Shown in pieces: positions 1 to 9,038 of a DNA stretch of 64,000 bases. This stretch comes from Paraburkholderia oxyphila NBRC 105797 (GTDB lineage Bacteria > Pseudomonadota > Gammaproteobacteria > Burkholderiales > Burkholderiaceae). The stretch covers positions 1-64,000 of the forward strand of contig NZ_BAYD01000039.1 in assembly GCF_000685075.1 (NCBI RefSeq), in the 5' to 3' direction. Numbering within the stretch: the first letter of the stretch is position 1; each line of letters opens with the position of its first letter. Made by a program: the position numbers and the translations under genes. The notes below the pieces were generated by a model. The model made no database searches. It saw nothing but the letters and a program-made list of their open reading frames with translations, and was not told where the DNA came from.

Positions 1-120
1 GTACGACAATAGAGCACGCAACTGATTTTATGACACAGTAGTACTAACAAGAGCTAACAACCGGGCGCCCCGGTTTTGCTAGCCTAGCGGATGAAAAGCA
101 AGCAGCAGCAGAGGTGAATC

Positions 121-537
121 ATGCCCCTCATGAACCCGAGTACGAGCACCTGGCGAGCGATCGCCGGCACCATTGCCAGCTCCTTCGTTGACGCCGTCAA
201 CGCCAGCGACGCTGACCGGTTAGCTAACCTCTTCATCGAAGATGCGTACCTGAACGACCAGTTGCGCGACTTTTGGGGAAAGGAAGCGATTGCGCGTTGG
301 ATACGCGACGAGATCGTCGCCGAGCGGTTCTATATGAACGTTACCGATGCGCGCTTACACTTTGGCGATCTCATGCTCAGGGCGGAAGTAGGCGGCGATT
401 TTGAGAAGATGGGATTGCCATCACCGCTGATACTGAGCTTTATCTTTACGTTCTTCGACGACAAGATCGCGCGTCTGCTCATCTTGCTGAACCGTCCGGA
501 CGAAGCGGAGCCGGAAATCAGGATCGGCACTGAGTGA
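121..537 (+). CDS. SnoaL-like / NTF2-fold small protein
   Basis: A 138-residue protein with the size and pattern of the SnoaL-like polyketide-cyclase/NTF2 superfamily: an N-terminal helix (IASSFVDAVNASDADRL), an early acidic segment (FIEDAYLNDQ), the FWGKEAIARWI segment typical of the fold, and a beta-rich C-terminus. The start is supported by AGAGGTG six or so bases upstream. Members are cyclases, isomerases, hydroxylase accessory subunits or proteins of unknown function, and nothing here fixes the substrate. It converges on the LysR gene that follows. The fold assignment is fairly secure; the function is not known. Confidence 0.8.
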   Translation: MPLMNPSTSTWRAIAGTIASSFVDAVNASDADRLANLFIEDAYLNDQLRDFWGKEAIARWIRDEIVAERFYMNVTDARLHFGDLMLRAEVGGDFEKMGLPSPLILSFIFTFFDDKIARLLILLNRPDEAEPEIRIGTE

Positions 538-574
538 GCACTCACAATGAGCACCCACAACCACCGGCCTGCAA

Positions 575-1477
575 TCAGGCCCGTTCCGCGAAGATCCCGA
601 TAACCCGCTCACGCAGCCACTTCACCTTGGGATCCTGCACAAACCGGCGATGCCAGTAAACCTTCAGGTCATAGCGCGGAATCTCAACGGGCGGCTCAAC
701 AACGCGCACGTCCATCAAGTCGGAAAAGACATCGGCGACGGTCCTCGGCAAGACCACCACGAGGTCCGATTCCGCAATGACGATTGGAATGCTGAGGTAA
801 TGTGATGTTTGCAGAACGACGTTTCGCTTAACCTCTTTCTGAGCCAGTGTGGCCTCGACCCTCTCCTGAGTGCGGCTGCCATCTTTGACGAAAACCTGTT
901 CAGTAGTGGCAAACTGATTCAAGGTCATGCGTGGACCCTTGATGCGATGGCCCGATCGCACCATGCAGACGAAGTCATGCGAAAAGAGCCGCCGCTGAAA
1001 AAATTCGGCCTTCTTGAGATCGGGAAAATAACCCAGCGCCAGGTCCACTTCTCCGCACCCTAGCGCCTCCTCGAGCTGTTCGGGTGCAAGGCTGACGCTT
1101 TTCACAAGCGCGCGCGGCGCTTGCTCGCGGATGTGCCTCATCAAGGTGGGCAGAAAGACGATCTCGCCAATAGCGCTGAGGCAAAACACGAACTCGACAT
1201 CGTCCGCTTGCGGATCGAATTCAGGTGGCCTCAGGATATCGTGATCAATGGCGTCGAGGACTTGCCTCGCCTTGCCGGCGAGCGTGTCCGCGCGCGGCGT
1301 CGGCAACATGCCGTCGGCCTGTCGAATGAACAAGGGGTCGGCCAGCGACTCGCGCAGCCTGCCCAGCGCGGCGCTGACCGCGGGCTGGCTCATCCCAAGC
1401 TGCTGCGCCGCCTTCGTCACGCTGCCCGACTCGTGGATAGCGACAAGCACTCGCAATAAATTCAGATCGAGCTTCAT
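575..1477 (-). CDS. LysR-family transcriptional regulator
   Basis: A 300-residue LysR-type regulator. The N-terminal winged helix-turn-helix is clear (LNLLRVLVAIHESGSVTKAA, then LGMSQPAVSAALGRLRE, residues about 5-45), followed by a periplasmic-binding-like effector domain of about 200 residues. The family-typical opening MKLDLNLLRVL supports the start; upstream GGATAACC could serve as a weak ribosome site. It resembles the NodD/LinR-like branch, which often responds to aromatic effectors (inference). It is transcribed away from the large regulator that follows and converges on the SnoaL-like gene, so the roughly 200-base space upstream is probably a shared divergent promoter region. Confidence 0.93.
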   Translation of the reverse strand: MKLDLNLLRVLVAIHESGSVTKAAQQLGMSQPAVSAALGRLRESLADPLFIRQADGMLPTPRADTLAGKARQVLDAIDHDILRPPEFDPQADDVEFVFCLSAIGEIVFLPTLMRHIREQAPRALVKSVSLAPEQLEEALGCGEVDLALGYFPDLKKAEFFQRRLFSHDFVCMVRSGHRIKGPRMTLNQFATTEQVFVKDGSRTQERVEATLAQKEVKRNVVLQTSHYLSIPIVIAESDLVVVLPRTVADVFSDLMDVRVVEPPVEIPRYDLKVYWHRRFVQDPKVKWLRERVIGIFAERA

Positions 1478-1692
1478 GGTTATCCATAAAGCAAATAATC
1501 CACATCATAAACATTTGCTGGGAATATGGCCGCAAGCTGGCTAAATTGTCGGCACGCGCCGACGGGGTGGAAGCCGATTCGAAAAAGGCGCACTATCATT
1601 TCCACTCGGCAGGCCGGCAACACGCGGCACGGTGGGATTCCAAACGAGGGCGGCCTCAGGGAATGGCGGCTCGCGCTAAAGGGATGGCTGCA

Positions 1693-4578
1693 ATGCATCG
1701 AACAACAACGCACAGCACCACGTGGCGAGCCTCGTTTGGGCCGTTCACGCTGTCTCCATCGGAGCGCCTGCTCGAACGCGATGGCTTGCCCGTGCGGCTC
1801 GGCGGGCGAGCGCTCGACCTGCTCGTCGCGCTGGTCGATTCGGCCGGGGAAATCGTCAGCAAAAAGGATTTGATCGCGCGTGTCTGGCCCGATGTGGTGG
1901 TCGAAGAGGGCAGCCTGCGCTTTCATATCGTCGCCGTGCGCAAGGCGCTTGGGGAAGGCGACGCCGGCGGGCGCTATATCGTCAACACCGCCAACAAGGG
2001 CTACACGTTCGTCGCCGTAGTCGAGCGCCATGAGCTCGAAGCGCCGCTCCAGGCGTCCCCGCTGCGCACGGCAAGGGCGCTGCCGGCGCCGGCCTCTTCG
2101 GTAGTCGGGCGCGACGAGGACGTCCAGCAGGTCCTCGCGAACATGCTGCAGCAGCGGCTCGTCTCCATCGTCGGGCCGGGCGGCATCGGCAAGACGACAG
2201 TTGCCATCGCTTCGACACATTCGGCCATCCGGCAATTCAATGGCGACGTGCATTTCATCGACCTTTCGGCAATCGCGGACGCGGGGCTCGTGCGCTCGTC
2301 GGTGGCAAGCGCGGTTGGGCTGCAGAACAGGCTCGATGATCCGGCCGCGCTGGCGGCCCATCTGGGCGAGCGCCACGCGCTGATCGTGCTCGATTGCTGC
2401 GAGCACGTCATCGCGGCGGTCGCGGAGCTTGCCGAGCTGCTGGTTCAGCAGTGTTCGAGGCTCCATATTCTCTGCACCAGCCGCGAGCCGCTGCGCGCGC
2501 AAGGGGAGTGCGTTTATCGTCTGCAGCCGTTGGCGTTTCCGCCCAAAGGCGAGGGAACGACCGCCGCCGCCGCGCTCGCTTACCCGGCAGTCAGGCTGTT
2601 TGTGGATCGCGCAACGGCGAGCTGCGCGGGCTTTGAACTGAGCGATAGCGACGCGCCGCTGGCGTCCCAGCTCTGCCGCGAGCTGGACGGCATCGCGCTG
2701 GCCATCGAGCTGGCGGCGGGCCGTATCGAGGCGCTGGGCCTCAAGGCCATTACCTCGCACTTCGATGCCAGCGTGAGACTGATGTGGCACGGCAGGCGCA
2801 CGGTCGTGCCACGCCACCAGACACTGCGCGCCACGCTCGACTGGAGCTTCAATCTGCTGTCCGACGACGAGCAACGTCTGATAGGCAGGCTTTCCGTTTT
2901 CGCCGGAAGCTTTACCCTTGACGCGGCCATCGCTGCCTGTTGCAACGACCACGACCCATCCGTCGCCATCGAGCTGATTGCGTGTCTCGTGTCGAAGTCG
3001 CTCGTCACCGTCGATGCCGGGCAAGCGACGCTGCGCTATGGCATGTCGGATACGACCCGGGCCTACTGCGCGAAGAAGCTGTCCGAGTCCGGGGAGCGGG
3101 CCGCTGCCATGCAGCGCTTTTCCCGCTATTTCGCGGACTGGGTACAGCACTATGCGGCCGATGTCCTCGACAAGGACGCGCTCGAGGCCGTGAAGCTCGA
3201 ACTGCCCAACCTGCGCACGGCCGTCGAGTGGCTGTTCGCCAACGGCGGGAAGGATGCCGAGGCATTCCGGCTGGTGGCTTCGCTCTGTCCTTTGCTATTG
3301 CAATTGTCGAACGTCACCGAATGCTCTCGCTGGGCAGAGGCCGCGCTGGCGCAGTTGCCCGCGGAGCTTGTCGGGTCGCGCCATGAAATGCGGATACAGG
3401 GCGCGCTAGGCCAGTCGCTGATGTTCTCGCGAGGCGGCAGCGATGCGGAGGCCGCCTATCGCCGCGGCATCGAGGTGGCTGGGCAGCTCGGGGATTTCCG
3501 CAGCACGCTGCATCTGCTCAATGGCTACGCCGTCCTGCTGCACCGCGACGGCCGGTACAGCGATGCGCTCGCGACCGCTCGCAAGACGCAGTCGCTGTTG
3601 TCCGAGTTGAAAGACGCGGAGTCGCACGCCATTGTCGATTCCCTGATGGGCGTGGCGCTGCACCTCGTGGGCGAGGTCGAGGAGGCCATGCAGCATTGGG
3701 AACGGTGTTTTGCCCGAAGCTTCGGCGCCTCGTCCAGCACGACCTCCAGGCTCGGATTCGACTTTCATAATCGCGCCATGTGCGGCCGCGCCCGCAGTCT
3801 GTGGCTCACTGGGCGCTATGCGGAAGCGCTTGCCGTTGCCGACCGGACCATCGCCGATGCGCGCGATTCGGGCCACGCGGTCACCCAATGCATCGCGCTC
3901 ATCTGGGCCGGGTCGGTGTACGTCTGGGCGAGGGATGTCGAGCGGATGCAAAGCGTGGTCGAGGCGCTCGAGCACGTCGCGAAGCGCCATTCGCTCACGC
4001 CGTATCTCAGTGTTGCATGCGTATTGCGCGGGCAGTTGTCGATTACGCGAGGCCGGCCAGCCGATGGCGTCGAACTCATCCGCTCTGCCGTGGACGTGCT
4101 TCACCGCTACCAGTACGAAATGATTACGAGCGTCTCGTTGGCGATGCTGGCGATCGGACTCTCGGACATGTCGCTGCATGCGGCTGCGCTCGCGATGTGC
4201 GACGAGGTCGAGGAGCTCATTCGCACTTGCGGCGATTTCCTTCGCATGCCGGAACTGCTGTTCGCTCGCGGATATTGCCAGGCTGCCGCGGGTCAACTGG
4301 AGCTGGCCGAAAGCAGCTATCTGGCCGCAATCGAACTCTCCCGCTCACAAGGGGTAAGGTCGGGACAGGTCAGGGCGGCCGTCGTACTGGCTCAGCAGTG
4401 GATCGGCACCGGGCGTGCGCAGGATGCACAACGTTTGCTGCGCCCACTCGTCGAAGACGCTGGCGACGAGACTTCCCTCGACCTCTCGGTTGCCCGCAGT
4501 GTGCTTGGGCAAGCCGCTCCGACCGATGCTGCGAAGATGCAGGACGGCACGGAATTGTCCGGCGGCTCGAGGGACTGA
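1693..4578 (+). CDS. Winged-helix NB-ARC (STAND) ATPase transcriptional regulator
   Basis: A large regulator of about 961 residues. It opens with an OmpR/PhoB-type winged helix (FGPFTLSPSERLLERDG through FVAVVERHE, about residues 13-110). An NB-ARC-type ATPase follows, with P-loop GPGGIGKT at residues 161-168 and Walker B LIVLDCCEH near 230. The C-terminal half is alpha-helical and TPR-like. In this signal-transduction ATPase architecture, ligand or partner binding to the helical repeats gates oligomerisation through nucleotide exchange. The frame is open from a TTG at 1546, with in-frame ATGs at 1663, 1684 and 1693. I chose 1693 because AAAGGG sits nine bases upstream and the winged helix starts soon after. 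It converges on the LuxR-type gene. Its target is unknown. Confidence 0.9.
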   Translation: MHRTTTHSTTWRASFGPFTLSPSERLLERDGLPVRLGGRALDLLVALVDSAGEIVSKKDLIARVWPDVVVEEGSLRFHIVAVRKALGEGDAGGRYIVNTANKGYTFVAVVERHELEAPLQASPLRTARALPAPASSVVGRDEDVQQVLANMLQQRLVSIVGPGGIGKTTVAIASTHSAIRQFNGDVHFIDLSAIADAGLVRSSVASAVGLQNRLDDPAALAAHLGERHALIVLDCCEHVIAAVAELAELLVQQCSRLHILCTSREPLRAQGECVYRLQPLAFPPKGEGTTAAAALAYPAVRLFVDRATASCAGFELSDSDAPLASQLCRELDGIALAIELAAGRIEALGLKAITSHFDASVRLMWHGRRTVVPRHQTLRATLDWSFNLLSDDEQRLIGRLSVFAGSFTLDAAIAACCNDHDPSVAIELIACLVSKSLVTVDAGQATLRYGMSDTTRAYCAKKLSESGERAAAMQRFSRYFADWVQHYAADVLDKDALEAVKLELPNLRTAVEWLFANGGKDAEAFRLVASLCPLLLQLSNVTECSRWAEAALAQLPAELVGSRHEMRIQGALGQSLMFSRGGSDAEAAYRRGIEVAGQLGDFRSTLHLLNGYAVLLHRDGRYSDALATARKTQSLLSELKDAESHAIVDSLMGVALHLVGEVEEAMQHWERCFARSFGASSSTTSRLGFDFHNRAMCGRARSLWLTGRYAEALAVADRTIADARDSGHAVTQCIALIWAGSVYVWARDVERMQSVVEALEHVAKRHSLTPYLSVACVLRGQLSITRGRPADGVELIRSAVDVLHRYQYEMITSVSLAMLAIGLSDMSLHAAALAMCDEVEELIRTCGDFLRMPELLFARGYCQAAAGQLELAESSYLAAIELSRSQGVRSGQVRAAVVLAQQWIGTGRAQDAQRLLRPLVEDAGDETSLDLSVARSVLGQAAPTDAAKMQDGTELSGGSRD

Positions 4579-4597
4579 GCGCGCGAGTCCGCGGCGC

Positions 4598-5335
4598 TCA
4601 CATGACCGCACATGCCGACTCGTCGCCCTGGGGGACGAGGAAGGGCTGGGACAGCAAGGCACGGCGTTGCCGGTTCGTCGCGCCCGGGGATTTGACTCGC
4701 CGCGATGATGCGGCCGGCAGGTCCATGAGGCCCCGTTCAGTGGCGATCCGCGCCGCTTCGGTACGGCAACTGGCGTCGAGCTTGCCCATGATCGACTTGA
4801 CGTGGGCTTTCACGGTTCCGACCGCGATCTCGAGGTCGCGCGCGATCGATTTGTTGCATAGTCCCATCGTCAAGAGCCGCAGCACTTCGTCTTCGCGGCT
4901 CGTCAGCACCTCGCGCTGGGAGACCTGTGCCATCTGCCAGCGGATTTGCGGGCACAGGTAGCGGCCGCCGCTCGCCAGGGCCCGCACGCCTGCAAGGAGA
5001 TCGTGGACCGGGGAGCGGGTCAGCACGAGGCCCCGAATGCCTTGTTCCAGGGCGCAGCGGACGGCGTGCTCGCGCGCCTGGGCCGAGATCGCCAGGATGG
5101 CGGCGAACTCGAGCCGCGGGCCGAGACGCTGGCGCTGCCGATCGAGCGCGAGCGCCGCCGCAGTGTCCGTATCCGCGACCAGCACGTCGACGTTGCGTCC
5201 GCCGCAGGCGTGCTCGGAGTCGATGAGCTGGATGTCCGGCTCAGCCACGAGGCTCGTGCGCACGCCGACTGCCAGAAGGGGTTCCGCGACGCAGACGAGC
5301 ACGGCGACTCGCTGCCCGGTTTCGCGCTCACTCAT
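4598..5335 (-). CDS. LuxR/NarL-type response regulator
   Basis: A 245-residue two-domain protein. Residues 1-125 resemble a receiver domain, with DVLVADTDT at the usual phospho-acceptor strand and IRGLVLTRSPVHDLLAGVRAL matching the last helix region. Residues about 143-205 are a GerE/LuxR helix-turn-helix (LTSREDEVLRLLTMGLCNKS, then GTVKAHVKSIMGKLDA). The acidic pocket at the N-terminus looks weak (VCVAEPLL instead of the usual paired acidic residues), so phosphorylation may be atypical; this is inference. No sensor kinase lies next to it. AAGGAGAG directly upstream supports the ATG at 5335. It converges on the NB-ARC regulator with about 20 bases between stops. Confidence 0.9.
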   Translation of the reverse strand: MSERETGQRVAVLVCVAEPLLAVGVRTSLVAEPDIQLIDSEHACGGRNVDVLVADTDTAAALALDRQRQRLGPRLEFAAILAISAQAREHAVRCALEQGIRGLVLTRSPVHDLLAGVRALASGGRYLCPQIRWQMAQVSQREVLTSREDEVLRLLTMGLCNKSIARDLEIAVGTVKAHVKSIMGKLDASCRTEAARIATERGLMDLPAASSRRVKSPGATNRQRRALLSQPFLVPQGDESACAVM

Positions 5336-5729
5336 TTCACTCTCCTTGGGCGTTGGCAGATGTTCTTGCTGTGCCTATATCTTTGCCGGGCAGCGCTGCG
5401 GAGTCGAGTTATGCGTTGTTGGCACTTGCAAGTTGGGTGCAATGCCGCCGCAACAGAGGTAAACGAACATCGACACTTCGCCGTTTTCGCCCTTCCAGGA
5501 CTAACCGGACGGTCGGAAACGGAAAACCCGCAAGCCGCGTCGCTCCGATGGGCACCGCGTTCGGCGGCCGTCTCCGAAGCTTTCGCTCAACAATCTGTTG
5601 TCGCTGCAGTCAACTTTCGGTGCAAGAAGCGCGGATATACTCGTATCGAGGGCTGGCCACTATTCAGAGTGCAACCCGGATGCGAATGAGCCCCCTCCGG
5701 GGGAAAACGACAGTATTGGAGCCTTTTTG
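5336..5729. other. Intergenic region between divergent genes
   Basis: About 390 bases separate the LuxR-type gene (leftward) from the DUF302 gene (rightward). It must hold both promoters. I see no convincing gene, RNA, or strong inverted repeat here; only the AAGGAGAG ribosome site of the leftward gene and a GGAG site before the rightward gene are clear. Confidence 0.5.
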
Positions 5730-6251
5730 ATGAGCAGCGAAGTCGCAGTGGTTGAAACGCAATTTGCCGGCGTGCGTGTCGAGGTGAGGACGCCTGCGTC
5801 CTTTGACGACGTAGTGGAGCGCCTCAACAAGCTCTGCGGGAAGTCGTCCATTCCCGAACTGGTGAAGCTCGCCGGAGAAGACATTTCGGAAGGCACTTAT
5901 GTGAAGGAAGTCGAGCGGCGCTTTGTCGGCGAAAGCGGCTTCATGCTGTTCAGTGAGATCGATCACGGGGGCTGGATTGCAAAATTCGGCATCAAGCGCC
6001 GGACCGTGCGATGGATCCTCGGGAATCCGCTGATTGCGATTACCATGCTGCGCCACGACATCTCCGCCGGTCTGTTTGCCCCTGTTGAAGTGCTGCTGAC
6101 CGAGGCGAGTGACGGCGAGGGAACGTTCGTCACCTATGTCCGCCCCTCGTCACTCATCGTGCTGGGCGACAATCCCGAGCTCAAGCAAGCTGCACAAGCG
6201 CTCGACCGGAAGTTCGAATTGCTGATCGAGCGCATTACCGCGCCCCATTGA
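5730..6251 (+). CDS. DUF302 domain protein
   Basis: A 173-residue protein of the DUF302 type. The core has the alternating pattern of this family: an N-terminal strand-helix (VEVRTPASFDDVVERLNKL), a central GWIAKFGIKRRTVRWILGNP segment, and the AITMLRHDISAGLFAPVEVL signature. No signal peptide or membrane segment is visible. GGAG eight bases upstream selects the ATG at 5730 over further upstream starts. The biochemical role of DUF302 is not established. A second DUF302 protein at 36963-37580 shares the same signature (QMTRHDIRAGLYAPLSVLVH), so the window carries two paralogues. Confidence 0.88.
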   Translation: MSSEVAVVETQFAGVRVEVRTPASFDDVVERLNKLCGKSSIPELVKLAGEDISEGTYVKEVERRFVGESGFMLFSEIDHGGWIAKFGIKRRTVRWILGNPLIAITMLRHDISAGLFAPVEVLLTEASDGEGTFVTYVRPSSLIVLGDNPELKQAAQALDRKFELLIERITAPH

Positions 6252-6348
6252 TCGAGCCTCGAGCATGTAAATTTCGCTTCGATTCGAGTCTATAGTTTCG
6301 GAATGCGAATCAATCGATTAACCCCGAAGATGACATGCTGGCGGGCCA

Positions 6349-7266
6349 ATGGACTATATCGAAAGCTTGCGTATTTTTCGTGCCGTCGTCGAGGCAAAGG
6401 GCTTCAGGCGCGCGGCTGACGTGCTGGACACGACGCCGCCTGTCATTTCCCGGGCCATCGCCATGCTGGAGCAGCGTCTTGCGACCCGCCTGTTCAATCG
6501 CACTACAAGGCAGGTGTCGCTTACGGAGCCGGCTGAGCGCATTTATGAGCGCTGCTGCCGAATTCTGGATGACCTTTCGAACCTTGAAACGCAGATGACC
6601 GGCGAGACTCAAGTGCCCTCCGGCGTGCTGCGGGTGGTCGCGCACACCACGGCCACGAACAACCGCCTCGTCCCGCTCATCGCGAGGTTCAAGCGCAAGT
6701 ATCCCGAAGTCACCCTCGATATCACCATGACGGAGCGTCCAGTCGATCTTGTCGCCGACGGGTTCGACCTGGGCATCGTGTTGCCGTTCATGCTGAGCTC
6801 GGAACAGGCCGTGACCCGGCTGCTGGAGCGGGTGCCGCTTGGCATCTTTGCGACAGAAGCGTATCTGGCGAACCACCCGCGCCCGCAGACGCCCGCTGAC
6901 CTCACCGGGCACAAGTTCGTGGTGATGCCGCCTTCCTTGCGCAAGCCTGCGCTGACGTTCCGCGGCGCAGGGCAAGAAGGTGTTGCGGTGCCGATCAGCT
7001 ATGACGTCGCATCGAACAGTTCGATTTTTAACCGGGAGATGGTCCTTCGCGGCCTGGGGATCGGCGCCTTGCCGGTCCCGCTGGTTCAGGAGGAAATCCG
7101 CTCGGGCAAGCTCGTTCGGCTATTGGACCAGTTCAAGATCAAGGAGGGAGAAGTGGAGATCAGGCTGGCCTATAACACACGCACGCTGATGCCGGCGAAG
7201 GTGCGGGCATTCATCGATTACGCGAGCGAGTTCTTCGACGAACTGGCCCAGGATCAGGCAGCCTAA
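6349..7266 (+). CDS. LysR-family transcriptional regulator (CrgA/DsdC-like branch)
   Basis: A 305-residue LysR regulator with an N-terminal helix-turn-helix (MDYIESLRIFRAVVEAKGF, TTPPVISRAIAMLEQRL) and a substrate-binding domain. It is a clear paralogue of the gene at 14829-15728: both share MDYxESLRxFRxVVEA, RTTRQxSxTEPAER-type text, VDLVADGxDLGIV and TLMPAKVRAFID. The ribosome site is weak. Its stop overlaps by four bases the stop of the convergent TetR gene. The two LysR paralogues bracket the acyl-CoA/fumarylacetoacetase/porin cluster, which makes regulation of that cluster likely but unproven. Confidence 0.92.
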   Translation: MDYIESLRIFRAVVEAKGFRRAADVLDTTPPVISRAIAMLEQRLATRLFNRTTRQVSLTEPAERIYERCCRILDDLSNLETQMTGETQVPSGVLRVVAHTTATNNRLVPLIARFKRKYPEVTLDITMTERPVDLVADGFDLGIVLPFMLSSEQAVTRLLERVPLGIFATEAYLANHPRPQTPADLTGHKFVVMPPSLRKPALTFRGAGQEGVAVPISYDVASNSSIFNREMVLRGLGIGALPVPLVQEEIRSGKLVRLLDQFKIKEGEVEIRLAYNTRTLMPAKVRAFIDYASEFFDELAQDQAA

Positions 7267-7949
7267 GCTTCAGCGTGCCGCTTCGCTGCCGGCAAGCCAT
7301 TCATCACTTTCTCGAGATGGGCCGGGCCCGCGTCAATGGCGCTCAGGAACACGGAGATCGAGAAGTGGATCATCTGATCGAGTCGAACGGGAAGATCCGA
7401 TCGCGGCACCCGGTCGGAAAGGATCAGGGTCGCGAGCCCATGCTCGACGCTCCAGGCCGCGTGCGTGACCAACGTCAGCGCGCTTTTTTTCCAGCCGCTT
7501 TCGAGCGCCGCCTGCTCGACGACCTTTGCGAACAGCCCGAATGATTTCGATGCTTCTTCGGTAAGTTCGGGATACGAATCGCGAGCGACGATCCGGGGCC
7601 CAACCATCAAGTCGAACAACCCTTTGTGCGTTTGAGCAAATTCGACGTACACCCTCATCATCCGATAGGCCTTGGTCATGGTCGGGTCATCGGACATCAA
7701 GATGCCGCTGCGGATTCTCGCGAGATCACTCCATCCGTCGGCCGCGATGGCCGCGAGCAACCCCTCCTTGCCCGCGAAATGCCGTGATGGCGCTGCCTCG
7801 GAGACCCCGACGGCGCGCGCCAGGTATCTGAGACTCAGTTCACGAGCGCCAACTTCTTCGAGCGCGCGGCGGCCCTCCGCGATCAGGGCGTTGCGCAGAT
7901 CGCCGTGGTGGTAGGGCGTGGCGGCCGCAGGGGACGGTTTCGAACTCAC
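7263..7949 (-). CDS. TetR/AcrR-family transcriptional regulator
   Basis: A 228-residue TetR-type repressor. The helix-turn-helix lies at about residues 13-60 (YHHGDLRNALIAEGRRALEE, then LSLRYLARAVGVSEAAPSRH), followed by an all-helical ligand-binding domain with VYVEFAQTHKGLFDLMVGPR, typical of the YHHGDL subgroup. It is transcribed divergently from the enoyl-CoA hydratase operon. A short palindrome in the shared 320-base gap (8100-8110) is a candidate operator. The natural guess is that it represses the acyl-CoA operon and itself in the absence of a CoA thioester or aromatic ligand (inference). Confidence 0.92.
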   Translation of the reverse strand: MSSKPSPAAATPYHHGDLRNALIAEGRRALEEVGARELSLRYLARAVGVSEAAPSRHFAGKEGLLAAIAADGWSDLARIRSGILMSDDPTMTKAYRMMRVYVEFAQTHKGLFDLMVGPRIVARDSYPELTEEASKSFGLFAKVVEQAALESGWKKSALTLVTHAAWSVEHGLATLILSDRVPRSDLPVRLDQMIHFSISVFLSAIDAGPAHLEKVMNGLPAAKRHAEA

Positions 7950-8099
7950 AGTGCAAGAAGGGTCGGTAAAGGGGGCGAGTCATTATAGGCGGGCGTCTTT
8001 CTGGCACGCAATGATCTCGCCCCGGCGCCCGGGGAAATGGGGATCGGTTGAGTGGCACGCGCTTCGATGGCCTGGGATTACCCTGGTTTGCATCTAAGT

Positions 8100-8110
8100 T
8101 AACACTGTTA
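8100..8110. promoter_or_regulatory. Candidate TetR operator TAACACTGTTA
   Basis: TAACA-C-TGTTA is a perfect inverted repeat (5+1+5) in the 322-base gap between the divergent TetR gene and the enoyl-CoA hydratase operon. It lies in a locally AT-rich stretch about 160 bases upstream of the hydratase start. TetR-family repressors commonly bind such palindromes in divergent promoters. The rest of the gap holds no gene that I can see. Confidence 0.4.
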
Positions 8111-8271
8111 TCATCGAGCCATACAGAACCTCTGTCTGAATGCCGGGACGATTGCAGGAAACCCGGCTTCAGCACTGAAGTTTCTTATGCCATTTCGGCA
8201 TCCTATGTATTTTTCCGAGCGTTTCAACCACCCCGCCCGACATGGCGTCGGGCCACGATGCAGGACGAGAG

Positions 8272-9036
8272 ATGAGCACTGTCGAGTTTGAAAAGGACGG
8301 CGCAGTTGGCGTCGTCACGATGTCGAAGCCGCCCCATAACCTGATCGAGAATAACTTCTTGAATGACCTTCTCGCGGCCTACGGCAAGGCCGTCGCTGAA
8401 GGTTGCCGCTCCATCCTGTTGCGCAGCGGCATGCGCCACTTCTGCGCTGGCGCCGACGTTGCCGGATTCACGGGCGGTGCCCGCCGCCGCGATCATGCTG
8501 CCCTCGAGGAGCTGCTCGACGCGCTCGAGAACGTTCCGTTGCCCTCGGTTGCCGCGGTGCACGGCGGCGCGCTGGGTGGCGGATTCGAATTGGCGCTGAC
8601 CTGCGACATGATCGTGGCGGCCGATACTGCGTTCTTTGCCGCGGCCGAGGCGAGCCTCGGTCTGCTGCCGTTGCTCGGAGGCGTGCAGCGTGTCGTCCAG
8701 CGTGCGGGCCCGGCCCGTGCGAAGGAGATCGCCATGTTCGGCCGGCGTCACGACCCCGTGGCCCTGGAGCGTTGGGGCGTCATCAACCTCGTGACAGCCG
8801 AAGCGGAGCTGGCGGCCGTGTCGATGTCCTGGGCGCGCCAGTTGGCAGCCGGCCCAACGGTCGCCCTGAAGGGGATCAAGACGCTGGCCAATCTTTCGGC
8901 GCGCCACGGGATTGCGGGTGCCGATGCGCGCCAGACCGAGATCAGCAACATGATGTGGGCCAGTGCCGATCAAAAGCGCGGCCTTGAAGCGTTTGCAAAG
9001 TCGGGCCCGGGCTCGGCCATTTTCGAGGGGAACTGA
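8272..9036 (+). CDS. Enoyl-CoA hydratase/isomerase family protein
   Basis: A 254-residue crotonase-fold enzyme. The oxyanion-hole segments are present (HFCAGADVAGF near residue 55 and GGALGGGFELALTCD near 100). Acidic residues occur at both usual catalytic positions (AEASLGLLP and ARAKEIAMFG), consistent with hydration of a 2-enoyl-CoA. The ATG at 8272 is preferred over the in-frame ATG at 8242 because AGGACGAGAG precedes it and the family N-terminus starts there. The CoA-transferase begins two bases after its stop. It is the first gene of an operon for a short-chain or ring-derived acyl-CoA. Confidence 0.92.
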   Translation: MSTVEFEKDGAVGVVTMSKPPHNLIENNFLNDLLAAYGKAVAEGCRSILLRSGMRHFCAGADVAGFTGGARRRDHAALEELLDALENVPLPSVAAVHGGALGGGFELALTCDMIVAADTAFFAAAEASLGLLPLLGGVQRVVQRAGPARAKEIAMFGRRHDPVALERWGVINLVTAEAELAAVSMSWARQLAAGPTVALKGIKTLANLSARHGIAGADARQTEISNMMWASADQKRGLEAFAKSGPGSAIFEGN

Positions 9037-9038
9037 TC

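Noticed and set aside
1480..3150. Open minus-strand frame of 556 codons opposite the NB-ARC regulator
   Set aside because: Arg/Gln-rich with no domain; the plus strand holds P-loop and winged helix.
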